A DNA stretch of 40,085 nucleotides from Bacillota bacterium. Its GTDB lineage: Bacteria > Bacillota > Dethiobacteria > Dethiobacterales > Dethiobacteraceae. Where the stretch lies: assembly GCA_018725565.1 (NCBI GenBank), contig QLUR01000025.1, forward strand, positions 1 through 40,085, read 5' to 3'. Shown piece by piece: positions 15,545-23,923 of the stretch (the stretch's first letter is position 1; each line of letters starts with the position of its first letter). The notes beneath the pieces are model-generated. The model had not been told where the DNA came from. It was given only the letters and a program-made list of their open reading frames with translations, and searched no databases. The position numbers and the translations under genes are program-made.

Positions 15545-16633
15545 TTGTCTGAGCGAGTCTACAATTTTAATCCCGGCCCGTCTACGTTGCCGTTAGCCGT
15601 CTTGCAGCAGGCGCAAGCTGAATTGCTGGACTACAAAGGTACAGGTATGTCTGTGATGGAACTCTCCCATCGCTCCAAAGAGTTCGAAACAATAGTACAT
15701 CACGCCGAGGCGTTGTTTAAGAAGCTGGCCGGGGTAGGCGATGAATTTCGCGTCCTGTTTTTACAGGGCGGCGCCAGCCTGCAGTTTGCTCTTGTGCCGC
15801 TGAATTTCCTGTCGGCCGGAGCCTCCGCCGACTACATCATTACCGGCGGCTTTGCCCAAAAAGCATTTGAGGAGGCGCAAAAAACCGGCAGGGCCAGAGT
15901 TGCCGCCACGACTGCGGCAGATAACTTCCGCCGCTTGCCGTCGCCGCAGGAAATTTCCCTTTCTCCTGATGCCGCCTACGTCCATATGACCAGTAATAAT
16001 ACTTTGTACGGCACACAATGGCACTCTTATCCGGAAACGGGAAACGTCCCGCTTATCGCTGATATGTCAAGCGATATTTTTTGCCGACCGTTTGAGACGG
16101 GCCGTTTTTCTTTGATTTACGCCGGCGCTCAGAAAAACCTGGGTCCTGCCGGCGTGACCGTCGTACTGATCCGCAAAAGCCTGCTGGAAAAAGTCCCGCA
16201 GACGCTGCCCGCCATGCTGCGCTATGACCTGCACGCCGCTAACGATTCGCTCTATAATACCCCTCCTTCTTTCTCGCTTTACATGCTGGACCTGGTCCTG
16301 CGCTGGATTCAGGAGCAGGGCGGCTTGGCTGCCATGGCCCGGCACAATGAGGAAAAAGCCGCTTACATCTACCGGGCGATTGACCAGAGCGGCGGCTTTT
16401 ATGCCGGGCATGCCGCAAAGGAAGACCGTTCCCTGATGAATGTTACTTTCCGGTTGCCCAGTGAGGAACTGGAAAAAGCATTTCTGGCCGGGGCAGCTTC
16501 CCGCCGGCTGATAGGACTTAAAGGGCACCGTTCAGTCGGCGGCCTGCGCGCTTCCGTCTACAACGCCATGAGCAAGGAAGGTTGCCTGTCGCTGGCCGAT
16601 TTTATGGAAGAATTCCGCCGCCGGAACGGCTGA
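15545..16633 (+). CDS. serC: phosphoserine aminotransferase
   Basis: 362 residues, typical for SerC. The enzyme makes 3-phosphoserine from 3-phosphohydroxypyruvate and glutamate, using PLP, in serine biosynthesis. Recognisable segments are YNFNPGPSTLPLAVL, GTGMSVMELSHRSKEF, LFLQGGASLQF, HMTSNNTLYGTQW, the PLP lysine in YAGAQKNLGPAGVTVV and GHRSVGGLRASVYNAM at the C terminus. The start is TTG 15545 with GGAGGGAG seven bases upstream. serA, the usual partner, is not next to it; an aspartate-type aminotransferase follows 39 bases later and is probably in the same transcript. Confidence 0.95.
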   Translation: MSERVYNFNPGPSTLPLAVLQQAQAELLDYKGTGMSVMELSHRSKEFETIVHHAEALFKKLAGVGDEFRVLFLQGGASLQFALVPLNFLSAGASADYIITGGFAQKAFEEAQKTGRARVAATTAADNFRRLPSPQEISLSPDAAYVHMTSNNTLYGTQWHSYPETGNVPLIADMSSDIFCRPFETGRFSLIYAGAQKNLGPAGVTVVLIRKSLLEKVPQTLPAMLRYDLHAANDSLYNTPPSFSLYMLDLVLRWIQEQGGLAAMARHNEEKAAYIYRAIDQSGGFYAGHAAKEDRSLMNVTFRLPSEELEKAFLAGAASRRLIGLKGHRSVGGLRASVYNAMSKEGCLSLADFMEEFRRRNG

Positions 16634-16672
16634 CCGTGATTTTGCACATAAAACCATAAGGAGGTATTTTCG

Positions 16673-17866
16673 ATGATTCTTTCTGCCAAAGCGATGGCCA
16701 TCAGTCCTTCTCCGACCCTGACCATTGACGCCAAGGCCAAGCAACTGGTAGCCGAAGGAGTCGATGTTATCGGCTTCGGGGCGGGAGAGCCCGATTTTGA
16801 CACTCCCGGCCATATCAAAGAAGCGGCCATCGCCGCCATCAGGGCCGGCTTTACCAAGTACACCCCGGCGCAAGGAACGCCGGAACTGCAGAAAGCCGTC
16901 TGCCATAAGCTGCTCACTGACAACAACCTGAGCTACTCTCCCGACCAGGTTGTGATCAGCAACGGCGCCAAACATTCCCTGAGCAATGTCTTTGCCGCCA
17001 TCCTTAACCCGGGGGATGAAGTGCTTATCCCCTCGCCATACTGGGTCAGTTACCCGGAAATCGTGCGGCTGAATGACGGCGTTCCTGTCAGCGTGCCCAC
17101 CAGCGCCGCCAACAGCTTCAAGGCCACCGCCGCAGAGCTGGAACAGGCCTTAAACAAAAAAACCAAGGCCCTCGTGCTGAACAGCCCAGGCAACCCGACC
17201 GGCCAGGTTTACTCGCGGGAGGAACTGCAGGCGATCGCCGGCTTTGCCGCGGCGCACAATTTGTTTGTAGTTTCCGACGAGATTTATGAGCCGCTGATTT
17301 ATAACGGGCAGCAGCATGTCAGCATAGCTTCACTGGGAGAAAATATTAAAGATTTGACCATTGTCGTCAACGGCCTTTCCAAGACATATGCCATGACCGG
17401 GTGGCGAATCGGCTATACCGCCTCCCGCCGGGAAATCGCCAAGGTAATGGCCAGCGTACAAAGCCATGCTACGTCCAACCCCAACTCCATCGCGCAGAAA
17501 GCAGCGGTTGCCGCCCTGCTCGGTCCGCAGGACTGCGTGGCGGAAATGAAGGCCGCCTTTGCCCGCCGGCGCGACCACATGGTAGCTAAAGTCCGCTCCA
17601 TTCCCGGCCTTTCCTGCATTGAGCCGGCCGGCGCCTTTTACGTCTTTATGGACGTCAGCGCCACTTTCGGGCGCTCCTGCCGCGGCCAAAACATCACCGG
17701 CAGCGACGACTTTGCCGCGTTGCTGCTGGAGCAAGCCCAGGTCGCCGTAGTCCCCGGCACCGGTTTTGGCGCCCCCGCTTATGTCCGCCTGTCCTATGCG
17801 CTGGCCATGGAACAAATAGAAAAAGGGCTGGAGCGCCTCAGCCGCTTTATAGGGGAACTGAATTAA
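16673..17866 (+). CDS. class I pyridoxal-phosphate aminotransferase, aspartate-type
   Basis: 397 residues of the Ib subfamily of aspartate aminotransferases. It carries VIGFGAGEPDFDTPGHIKEAA, YTPAQGTPELQKAV, the cofactor-contacting NSPGNPTGQVY and SDEIYEPLIY, and the Schiff-base lysine in GLSKTYAMTGWRIGY. The C-terminal AQVAVVPGTGFGAPAYVRLSYA contains the substrate-carboxylate arginine. The start ATG 16673 follows AAGGAGG. It likely interconverts aspartate and glutamate with their keto acids in the cytosol; specificity for prephenate or other amino acids cannot be excluded. The pairing with serC points to general amino-acid synthesis. Confidence 0.9.
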   Translation: MILSAKAMAISPSPTLTIDAKAKQLVAEGVDVIGFGAGEPDFDTPGHIKEAAIAAIRAGFTKYTPAQGTPELQKAVCHKLLTDNNLSYSPDQVVISNGAKHSLSNVFAAILNPGDEVLIPSPYWVSYPEIVRLNDGVPVSVPTSAANSFKATAAELEQALNKKTKALVLNSPGNPTGQVYSREELQAIAGFAAAHNLFVVSDEIYEPLIYNGQQHVSIASLGENIKDLTIVVNGLSKTYAMTGWRIGYTASRREIAKVMASVQSHATSNPNSIAQKAAVAALLGPQDCVAEMKAAFARRRDHMVAKVRSIPGLSCIEPAGAFYVFMDVSATFGRSCRGQNITGSDDFAALLLEQAQVAVVPGTGFGAPAYVRLSYALAMEQIEKGLERLSRFIGELN

Positions 17867-17909
17867 GCCTTCATAAAAATAAAGGGAGATTCAATACCGG
17901 GCATCGTTG

Positions 17910-18782
17910 TTACCCCTTAAAAAATTCGTTCATATATCCGGCGACTTCCTGGGGCTTTTCTTCCTGAAGGAAGTGCTCCGCCTCAATCTGCTCAACCCGG
18001 ATGGAATCAAAGCAATCTTCCAGATAAGCGATATTGGCCGGAATGATGACCGTGTCCTGATTTCCGTAGATATAGAGCGACGGCATAGCAAAGCGTTTTC
18101 CGGCAAGCGTCGCCCAGTGCGGAACGTCAAGCGTAACCATAGAGCGATAATAAGATGCTGCAGTGGCGGGGGTATTTTCAATGCTGTAGCAGCGGACATA
18201 TTCCTCAATTGCTTCTTTGGGAATCGTGCCGTCCTGACCCTTCTTGCCGAAAAAGAAACTGACCCAGGTTTTTTCATTCCCCTTAATCATGACTTCCGGC
18301 AGAATCGGCTGCATCTGGAAATATTGATACCAGTAGGGAAGATAACGCTTGGCAATCATGGCCCTGGTCACTTCTTCAGCACCCCGCAGATTGGTCAGAA
18401 TTGGAATATTCATGATCACAAATTTCTTTACCCGCTCGGGAACAAGAAAAGCCAACTCCTGCGCCACAATGCCGCCCCAGTCGTGGCCAACCAGGAAAAA
18501 GTCCTCAATGCCCATAGCGTCGAGAACCCCGAGGACGTCTTTGGCCAACGCCACCTTCTGATAGGCTTTAACATCCAAAGTGCGCTCACTGTCTCCCAAA
18601 CCCCTTAAATCCGGCGCGATCACGCGCCATTGCGGATCAAGAAAGTGGGTTACCCCTTCCCAGCAATACGAGCTTTCCGGCCAGCCGTGGATCATCACGA
18701 CGGGAAACCCATCTTTATTGCCTCGATCCCGGACATTGAAAGTGCCTCTCAGTGTGTTGACCTTTTTTGCGTTCATAACCAC
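17910..18782 (-). CDS. alpha/beta hydrolase, epoxide-hydrolase-like
   Basis: 290 residues. The oxyanion-hole motif HGWPESSYCW, the strand APDLRGLGDSE and the nucleophile elbow VGHDWGG with an aspartate nucleophile place it with soluble epoxide hydrolases and haloalkane or haloacetate dehalogenases rather than serine esterases. The acid is in YGNQDTVI and the histidine in EAEHFLQEEKP. The lid has tyrosines (PYWYQYFQ, SYYRSM) as epoxide hydrolases do, but their roles cannot be verified by eye. The start is GTG 18782 with AAGGAG eight bases upstream. It stands alone, convergent with the aminotransferase gene. The substrate is unknown. Confidence 0.82.
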   Translation of the reverse strand: MVMNAKKVNTLRGTFNVRDRGNKDGFPVVMIHGWPESSYCWEGVTHFLDPQWRVIAPDLRGLGDSERTLDVKAYQKVALAKDVLGVLDAMGIEDFFLVGHDWGGIVAQELAFLVPERVKKFVIMNIPILTNLRGAEEVTRAMIAKRYLPYWYQYFQMQPILPEVMIKGNEKTWVSFFFGKKGQDGTIPKEAIEEYVRCYSIENTPATAASYYRSMVTLDVPHWATLAGKRFAMPSLYIYGNQDTVIIPANIAYLEDCFDSIRVEQIEAEHFLQEEKPQEVAGYMNEFFKG

Positions 18783-19027
18783 AGCTTGTTCTCCTTATAA
18801 AGTAGTCCCGATGAATTGCACCGAGCGTCCGATTTATTAAGTGTCTGCCCCCGCGTGGCAAGCTCTTTTTATGCCGCAATTAAGATCGGTATTTGCTTTC
18901 CCTGGAGAAAGTATAGCAATATTCTATTATAGATGTCAATCACATGCCTACCCATAATTTGCATTGAGCTACATTATATGGCGCTGATCTAGGACCGACA
19001 CACGGCTTAGAATAACCGGAGGTAAGT

Positions 19028-19126
19028 TATACGAATATCCCCATTCCGCAGGTGCGGTTATTGAAATTACGCGAGGAATGGTATATACTGGAAGATGTGT
19101 CTCGAGCGATTTCACTTGGGGACTAA
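19028..19126 (+). pseudogene. possible 5' remnant of an unidentified gene
   Basis: After a GGAGGT box at 19018-19023 a short frame encodes 32 protein-like residues (YTNIPIPQVRLLKLREEWYI then LEDVSRAISLGD) and stops at 19124-19126, overlapping the stop of the yafQ-like gene on the other strand. There is no ATG, GTG or TTG at the proper distance. The motif IPQVRLLKLRE vaguely resembles the start of JAB/RadC-like proteins, but the match is too short to rely on. The rest of 18783-19027 shows no gene. Confidence 0.3.
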
Positions 19127-19395
19127 AACAGGTCGCTGTGGGTTCCTGTCCGTGTTAAAGACAGGGTTAAGATTTCCCTCTCAATTTTATAAATGAGCAG
19201 CCAGTCAGGTGTTATATGACATTCCCGATGTCCGGCATAGTTGCCGGCAAGCGGGTGGTCAAGGTATTTCTGAGGAAGAGCTTCCTCCTGCGCCAGAATA
19301 TTCAGGACTTCTTCAAGAAGCCTCACATCGTAGCCTCGTTTGACAATAGTCTTGAAGTCTTTTTTAAACCTGCTGGAGTACCTAATTTTAAGCAT
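19123..19395 (-). CDS. yafQ: YafQ/RelE-family mRNA interferase toxin
   Basis: 90 residues. The C-terminal half carries the YafQ set of catalytic residues: HPLAGNYAGHRECHITPDWL provides histidines and the aspartate, and TRTGTHSDLF the last histidine. YafQ cleaves mRNA on the ribosome and is held inactive by DinJ. The gene begins eight bases inside the antitoxin gene, the usual coupling. The opening LKIRYSSRFKKDFKTIVKRG is the basic N-terminal helix of this fold. Confidence 0.88.
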   Translation of the reverse strand: MLKIRYSSRFKKDFKTIVKRGYDVRLLEEVLNILAQEEALPQKYLDHPLAGNYAGHRECHITPDWLLIYKIEREILTLSLTRTGTHSDLF

Positions 19396-19657
19396 TAAGA
19401 TGATCCATTAAAGCTCTGACGCTGTCAAAAGATTTGCTCATGTTACGGTTATTATTAACATCATCAATTGCAACTATGGTTTCAGCATTGGGTCTTTCAA
19501 TGCGAAGTTCAAAAGGAATGCCGCCATAGCGAACGGAACAGCGCAGGAACATATTCATTGCGGTTGACATATTTAGTCCAAGCTCTGTAAAAATAGCCTC
19601 CGCCTTGCGTTTTAATTCTTCATCGACTCGAATATTTAAATTGGTTGTGTTAGCCAT
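19388..19657 (-). CDS. dinJ: DinJ/RelB-family antitoxin
   Basis: 89 residues from ATG 19657, eight bases after AGAGGGG. The N terminus TTNLNIRVDEELKRKAEAIF and LGLNMSTAMNMFL form the ribbon-helix-helix DNA-binding half. The acidic remainder (AETIVAIDDVN, SVRALMDHLNA) wraps the toxin. It should autoregulate the pair through the inverted repeats just upstream (19680-19755). Toxin and antitoxin overlap. Confidence 0.9.
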   Translation of the reverse strand: MANTTNLNIRVDEELKRKAEAIFTELGLNMSTAMNMFLRCSVRYGGIPFELRIERPNAETIVAIDDVNNNRNMSKSFDSVRALMDHLNA

Positions 19658-19679
19658 AAAATCAGCCCCTCTCTGCAAT

Positions 19680-19755
19680 TACATTGTAATGTATTATATG
19701 TTTATCGTCAATATAATATGCAATAATGCTTTACAATGTCATTGCATAATTGTAA
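19680..19755. promoter_or_regulatory. inverted repeats upstream of dinJ-yafQ (candidate operators)
   Basis: TACATT-GT-AATGTA (19680-19693) is a perfect 6+6 inverted repeat 22 bases upstream of dinJ. A second pair, TTACAAT (19731-19737) and ATTGTAA (19749-19755), lies 38 bases farther upstream and shares the core TACA(A)T. They are candidate binding sites for DinJ or the DinJ-YafQ complex. The stretch on to 19940 shows no gene. Confidence 0.5.
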
Positions 19756-19940
19756 TTTCAATATGTATTTGCTTGTTTCCCCTATTTCTGCGTATATCTT
19801 TCACCAATCCTACAACATCGCTAGTTTGACAGTTTACTAAAAGCGAAGAACCAGAAACCCTTGTGTCACTGCTCCAAGCAGGAGGGCAACATATATGAGA
19901 TGCTTGTCATAGCAGAAAAGCAGCGGGTATATTTTGCCGG

Positions 19941-19968
19941 ATCATAAAGGGAGCGCTCCCTTTATGAT
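19941..19968. terminator. 28-base perfect palindrome over the ABC permease stop codon
   Basis: ATCATAAAGGGAGC and GCTCCCTTTATGAT form a 14-bp perfect palindrome with no loop bases. It includes the TAA of the permease gene (19962-19964). No T-run follows on the minus strand, so it is a weak terminator or an mRNA-stabilising hairpin. Confidence 0.45.
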
Positions 19969-21164
19969 GTGCGCAGCCACCGTAAGATTTCCCGCGGAGT
20001 GGCTTCTTTGCCGTACAGCAAAAATCCGGTCTGAAAGATCTTGCCGGCGACCCAAATGGTTAACGCCGAGGTTGCCAGCAACAGTACTGCGGAGAGAACA
20101 ATGTCCAGTAAAATAACATGCTCAGCAAGGGCCAATCTGGCCAGCATCACCCCGGAGGCAGTCGGGGGGAAGTAGCTGCCCACCCGTGCCAGCAGGCCGT
20201 TGGGATCGGCGGTCACCGGACCGATAAACAGAATGGGCAGGTAGGGGATCATGATCACCAGCCCCTGAAGGTTGCTGGCCTGCATGGGGTCATCCATCGT
20301 CGCACCCAGACTGATAAACACAGCCGCAAAAAAGAGGTAGCCGGCCAACAGGAAAAAAAGCAGCAGCGCTACCCGCGGCTCCAGTAAATATTGCCATACA
20401 GCCAGGTCATAGTAGAAATAGGCAAAGAGCGCCGCCGAACCGGCCCAAACAATGCCCTGCAAAACCCCTGGTACGAAACAACCCAACATCTTGCCGCGCA
20501 TCAGAGTCCCCGCCGATACTGAGGAAAGCAGCACTTCAGCCAGGCGGTCTCTTTTTTCCGTGATGGCGCTCTGCATGATCAACATCCCGGTAGTAGTCAC
20601 CACTAAGTACATTATAGCGGCAAAAACGCCCTGCACCGTCTTTCGCATCGGACTGACCTCAGCGGCGGCGGCCAGCGAAACGGTTTGGACGCTGTAACCC
20701 TGCTCCAGTCCGCTTACTGTCTCGGGTGTCAGACCATAGCCCCGCAGCTCATGCCGCTGAAGCACACGCTGCAGCGCGGTTTTCGTAATTATCAGGTCCG
20801 GAATGCCTTCTGTCCCTGTTTTTATCAGTACCTGCCGCGTCGCTAAGGTACGCGGGGACAGCACCACATAGGCTGCCTCTTTATCCTCGCGCACTTTATT
20901 TTCCAGGGCCGTCAGCTCCCCGGTATAAAGCCGCAGAGTAAGGTTGCCGCCCTGCAGTTCCCGGCTCAAATCCTGAAAAACACCCAGTTCATCCACCACA
21001 TACAACACCCGGGTTGCCTGCTCTGCCGTCAGACGGCCCAGCAGCCCCGGCACCACTGCAAAAACCAGGATCAAAGCCGGCGTCAGCAACAGCGAGAGAA
21101 GATAGGATTTATTGATCAGCTGTTTTATCTCCCAGCCGGCTACCGTTAGCGTATTTCTCATCAT
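19962..21164 (-). CDS. ABC-2-type transporter permease (NatB-like)
   Basis: About 400 residues from ATG 21164, which has GGAGG five bases upstream; a GTG at 21170 is less likely. The N-terminal membrane segment (SYLLSLLLTPALILVFAVVPG) is followed by a roughly 120-residue extracytoplasmic portion (VLYVVDELGVFQDL). Several C-terminal membrane segments follow, including FAAIMYLVVTTTGMLIMQSA, with the conserved cytoplasmic EKRDRLAEVLLSSVSAGTLM. This is the architecture of NatB/YhaP-type exporters. The reading frame overlaps the ATPase gene by about 56 bases, so the two are translationally coupled. The substrate is unknown; sodium, peptides or drugs are all possible. Confidence 0.85.
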   Translation of the reverse strand: MMRNTLTVAGWEIKQLINKSYLLSLLLTPALILVFAVVPGLLGRLTAEQATRVLYVVDELGVFQDLSRELQGGNLTLRLYTGELTALENKVREDKEAAYVVLSPRTLATRQVLIKTGTEGIPDLIITKTALQRVLQRHELRGYGLTPETVSGLEQGYSVQTVSLAAAAEVSPMRKTVQGVFAAIMYLVVTTTGMLIMQSAITEKRDRLAEVLLSSVSAGTLMRGKMLGCFVPGVLQGIVWAGSAALFAYFYYDLAVWQYLLEPRVALLLFFLLAGYLFFAAVFISLGATMDDPMQASNLQGLVIMIPYLPILFIGPVTADPNGLLARVGSYFPPTASGVMLARLALAEHVILLDIVLSAVLLLATSALTIWVAGKIFQTGFLLYGKEATPREILRWLRTS

Positions 21165-22068
21165 CCACACCTCCCCCCGCCATGCTCAAATAAATTTCGT
21201 GCAGGGACACCCGATTTACGGTAAGTTCCCTGATATCCGTCTCCGCCGGCAGCGTTCGCAATATTTTCAGCGGGTCCGCGCCTTTCTCCAGATAAATGAC
21301 CGTGCGGTCTTTTACCTGCTTGATCTGCCGGATGCCCGCGAGGGCAGAAAAACGTGCCTGCCGGTTATCCCCAATAATTTCAAGCTTAAAATCGGCAAAC
21401 TGTTCTTTAATTTGGCGGAGTTCCCCTAACAAAACCGTCCGTCCCCGGTCAAGAAGCAGGATGCGGTCGCAGACTTCCTCCACCAGGTGCATCTGGTGAG
21501 AGGAGAGCACTACCGCGGCCCCCTTTGCCGCCAGCGCGCGGATTTCAGCCTTGAGCTGCTCCTGGCTGACCGGATCGAGTCCGGAAAAAGGTTCGTCCAG
21601 AATCACCAATTTGGGTTCATGCAGCACCGCGGCAATAAACTGCACTTTTTGGGCCATTCCTTTTGAGAGTTCTTCCGTTTTGCTCTTTTCCCAATCGGCG
21701 AGACCGAAGGTGTGCAAGTATTCCCTTGCTCTCTCCCGGGCTCGCGCCAGCGGGTAATTTTTCAGTTTCGCCAGATAGAGCAGGATATCCAGTGCCTTTT
21801 GTTTTTTATAAAGGCCCCTTTCCTCGGGCAGATATCCTACCAGTGAGGGGAGTAATGGTGAGGGGTTCCCGTTGAAGTGGAAAAGGACCCTGCCGCTGTC
21901 GGGGCGGATGATGCCAAGCACACAGCGGATGGTAGTGGTCTTGCCGGCACCGTTGTGCCCGAGCATTCCCAGCACTTCACCCGCCCGCACCTGGCAGCTG
22001 AGACGGTCGACTACCGTCTTGCCGCCGAATTCTTTTGATATGTAATCTATCTCCAGCACCTTTGTCAT
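21109..22068 (-). CDS. ABC transporter ATP-binding protein (NatA-like)
   Basis: 319 residues from ATG 22068, seven bases after AGGAGG; the longer frame from 22110 has no ribosome site. Walker A is GHNGAGKTT, the signature is ELSKGMAQKVQ, Walker B is LVILDEPFSGLDP and the switch histidine is in SSHQMH. The C-terminal about 90 residues are a DUF4162-like extension (LEIIGDNRQARFSALAGI then VNRVSLHEIYLSMAGG), as in NatA-type exporter ATPases. It energises the permease encoded next. The YhfC-like gene lies 45 bases upstream in the same direction. Confidence 0.9.
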   Translation of the reverse strand: MTKVLEIDYISKEFGGKTVVDRLSCQVRAGEVLGMLGHNGAGKTTTIRCVLGIIRPDSGRVLFHFNGNPSPLLPSLVGYLPEERGLYKKQKALDILLYLAKLKNYPLARARERAREYLHTFGLADWEKSKTEELSKGMAQKVQFIAAVLHEPKLVILDEPFSGLDPVSQEQLKAEIRALAAKGAAVVLSSHQMHLVEEVCDRILLLDRGRTVLLGELRQIKEQFADFKLEIIGDNRQARFSALAGIRQIKQVKDRTVIYLEKGADPLKILRTLPAETDIRELTVNRVSLHEIYLSMAGGGVDDEKYANGSRLGDKTADQ

Positions 22069-22113
22069 CGGCCAACCTCCTGGCATGCGGAGAATAATGG
22101 GGTCAAACAAAGA

Positions 22114-22908
22114 TCAAGTGGAATCTGCGGCTGGTCGATCGAAGAACCGGCGGGATCTGCCGATATAGATGACAGCCGTGACTGCCAGAAGCAGAATGTA
22201 GAGCTGGGCATACCAGATGCCGAATTCACGCGCGATTGTAACAGCCAGTGCGTTTAGCATGGTATGGAGCAGTATGGCGTAAAAAAGGTAAGCGATCTTC
22301 TTGTTAATGACAGCATACAGCACCAGTAGTGAGAGTGCAATATGTATAATTATAGTCATGAGTCTCTCCAGGCCGCCGAGCAGGAATGTCGCGGGCGGTG
22401 TGCCGATCAGTTGGCTTTTGACGAAGGCCGCCATCTCCGCGCCAAGCTGTGGCGCGATGGCGCTGTCAAAAAGACCCTGGTTAATCATGATGCTGAACAC
22501 AATATTATTCACGTAAGCCAACCCAACAAGAACAATGGCTTCGATGCCGCCGTGGCCAATGCCAAAAGCGATGCCGTTCTGCCAGGAGAGCTTATTTTTG
22601 AGCAAATAGCGAAAGCCTAAAAAGCGTCCCGTCTCTTCAAAAAGCCCGGCCGAGAGGCCGCCGACAAGAAAAGCGCTGAAAAGCAGGCTGTCCGCTGACA
22701 GTTCCCTGAACCATGGCTGATTGCCCAGGGCAGAGAGGAGGGGTATGCGGGTTAATAATTGGAAAACGCTAAATACCATGGCACCAACAAGAATGGCCTT
22801 CAGGAATATCTTTTCCTTCTTATACAAGTAGACGGCCAACCCCAGCGGAAAGGCAATGATCAGCAGCAGCGAAACCACCATAAAGATGATCGAAAAAGGG
22901 CTTACCAT
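22114..22908 (-). CDS. YhfC-family (DUF2324) intramembrane protease-like protein
   Basis: 264 residues with about seven hydrophobic segments. Conserved family points are SAGLFEETGRFLGFR (the glutamate pair), GIAFGIGHGGIEAIVL and a late histidine in LLHTMLNALAV. These are the putative metal or glutamate active-site elements of YhfC proteins, which are related to CPBP/Abi intramembrane proteases. ATG 22908 was chosen; GGAAGTGAG is just upstream and a TTG at 22929 is weaker. It precedes the ABC exporter by 45 bases and follows vapC by 35 bases, so all may be read from the vapB promoter. A role in processing an exported peptide is possible but unproven. Confidence 0.75.
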   Translation of the reverse strand: MVSPFSIIFMVVSLLLIIAFPLGLAVYLYKKEKIFLKAILVGAMVFSVFQLLTRIPLLSALGNQPWFRELSADSLLFSAFLVGGLSAGLFEETGRFLGFRYLLKNKLSWQNGIAFGIGHGGIEAIVLVGLAYVNNIVFSIMINQGLFDSAIAPQLGAEMAAFVKSQLIGTPPATFLLGGLERLMTIIIHIALSLLVLYAVINKKIAYLFYAILLHTMLNALAVTIAREFGIWYAQLYILLLAVTAVIYIGRSRRFFDRPAADST

Positions 22909-22943
22909 TTTGCTCACTTCCTTAACCAATATTTATTCCTTTT

Positions 22944-23330
22944 TTATTCTTTATTTTCACGTGGGAGATACTCCACTCCGGGTAGCCCCTTAAAATGTTC
23001 ATCCTGCGTCCACAATACAGCTTGATTGGCATAGGCTGTTGCCAAGATAATGCTGTCGGCCATAGGCAGTCCGAGTTCCAGCGAAAGAGTCGCCGCTTCA
23101 AGGGCGAGCTCTTGGGACAAAGCAACCACCCGACCCATGGCCATCCACCCTATGGCGCTTAAGGCTGCATCCTCTCCGCGTTGCTGCAGAATACGCTTAA
23201 AAACTTCATATATGGTAATTGTTGGCACCACTAAGTTAGCGCTTTCCTGGATGACCGGCGAAAATCGCTTTCCATGGACACCTTTGCCGAAATACTCTAA
23301 CCAGCCAGAGGAATCAACAATATTATTCAT
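22944..23330 (-). CDS. vapC: VapC-type PIN-domain toxin
   Basis: 128 residues of PIN-domain ribonuclease type. Acidic metal-binding residues are the aspartate in NNIVDSSGWLEYF, the glutamate in PTITIYEVFKRIL, the aspartate in LGLPMADSIILATA and the later one in LWTQDEHFKGL. VapC toxins usually cleave tRNA or rRNA until bound by VapB. The start overlaps the antitoxin stop by four bases (ATGA). It is a complete, apparently intact copy. Confidence 0.88.
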   Translation of the reverse strand: MNNIVDSSGWLEYFGKGVHGKRFSPVIQESANLVVPTITIYEVFKRILQQRGEDAALSAIGWMAMGRVVALSQELALEAATLSLELGLPMADSIILATAYANQAVLWTQDEHFKGLPGVEYLPRENKE

Positions 23331-23536
23331 ACACGATCCTTGTCTTCACGCGCGACAGTGGTATCTATGCCTGAAACGAAACCTTCGGCTTCTTCGATGG
23401 GCGGTACAATAACTACCCTCAGGGTATGTTTATAGGGAATAAAAACCACTTTTTGGCCGGGTTTGAGCGCAAACTGCTTGCGAATTACACGTGGTATTAC
23501 AACCTGGTACTTGGAAGAAATCGTTGCAATACGCAT
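23327..23536 (-). CDS. vapB: VapB/AbrB-type antitoxin
   Basis: 69 residues. The N-terminal swapped-hairpin AbrB domain reads ATISSKYQVVIPRVIRKQFA with LKPGQKVVFIPYK. The C-terminal tail (EAEGFVSGIDTT) is the toxin-wrapping part. GGAGG precedes ATG 23536. The promoter and an inverted repeat overlapping its -10 element (23564-23604) fit autoregulation. Confidence 0.88.
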   Translation of the reverse strand: MRIATISSKYQVVIPRVIRKQFALKPGQKVVFIPYKHTLRVVIVPPIEEAEGFVSGIDTTVAREDKDRV

Positions 23537-23563
23537 TCCTTTATGCCTCCTTATCGATCAGGT

Positions 23564-23604
23564 ATTGTAAAACAATTATACCGCACCGGCTCTCTACCTG
23601 GCAA
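23564..23604 (-). promoter_or_regulatory. vapB promoter with overlapping operator-like inverted repeat
   Basis: On the minus strand TTGCCA (23604-23599) and a perfect TATAAT (23580-23575) are 18 nt apart. ATTGT-AAA-ACAAT (23564-23576) is a perfect inverted repeat touching the -10 box, a natural site for VapB repression. Confidence 0.6.
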
Positions 23605-23703
23605 GATAAGGCCTAAATGTCTTTTTGCTATGCTGTCTGTATCCGGCGTATTTACCGACAGTCAATCTCCTGATATGCCGCGGCTGCTGAGGGCAAGCAA
23701 ATA

Positions 23704-23895
23704 TCAAGAAGAATCAAAGGATTTGCGCACCTTTTTTCTTTGCTTGACGCACTCGCTCAGGAGATATTCAATCTGCCCGTTGATCGAGCGATAGTCATCC
23801 GCCGCCCACGCCGCCAGCTCATTCCAAAGGGCAGGGGAGAGGCGCAGCAGGAGTTGTTTTTTTCGCGAACCTGTATGCGTTTCTGTCTCTGTCAT
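23704..23895 (-). CDS. Arc-like ribbon-helix-helix protein paired with SPFH protein
   Basis: 63 residues. KKQLLLRLSPALWNELAAWA followed by DDYRSINGQIEYLLSECV is the RHH fold of the Arc/MetJ type. Its strand KQLLLRL would contact DNA and its GQIEYLL helix the dimer. ATG 23895 follows AAGGAACTT. It begins 28 bases after the SPFH gene and shares its transcript; this SPFH-RHH pairing recurs in Firmicutes. It may repress the pair through the inverted repeat at 24983-25005. No toxin is adjacent, so it is not an obvious antitoxin. Confidence 0.8.
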   Translation of the reverse strand: MTETETHTGSRKKQLLLRLSPALWNELAAWAADDYRSINGQIEYLLSECVKQRKKVRKSFDSS

Positions 23896-23923
23896 GCCTG
23901 AAGTTCCTTTGCCATTAATTTAA

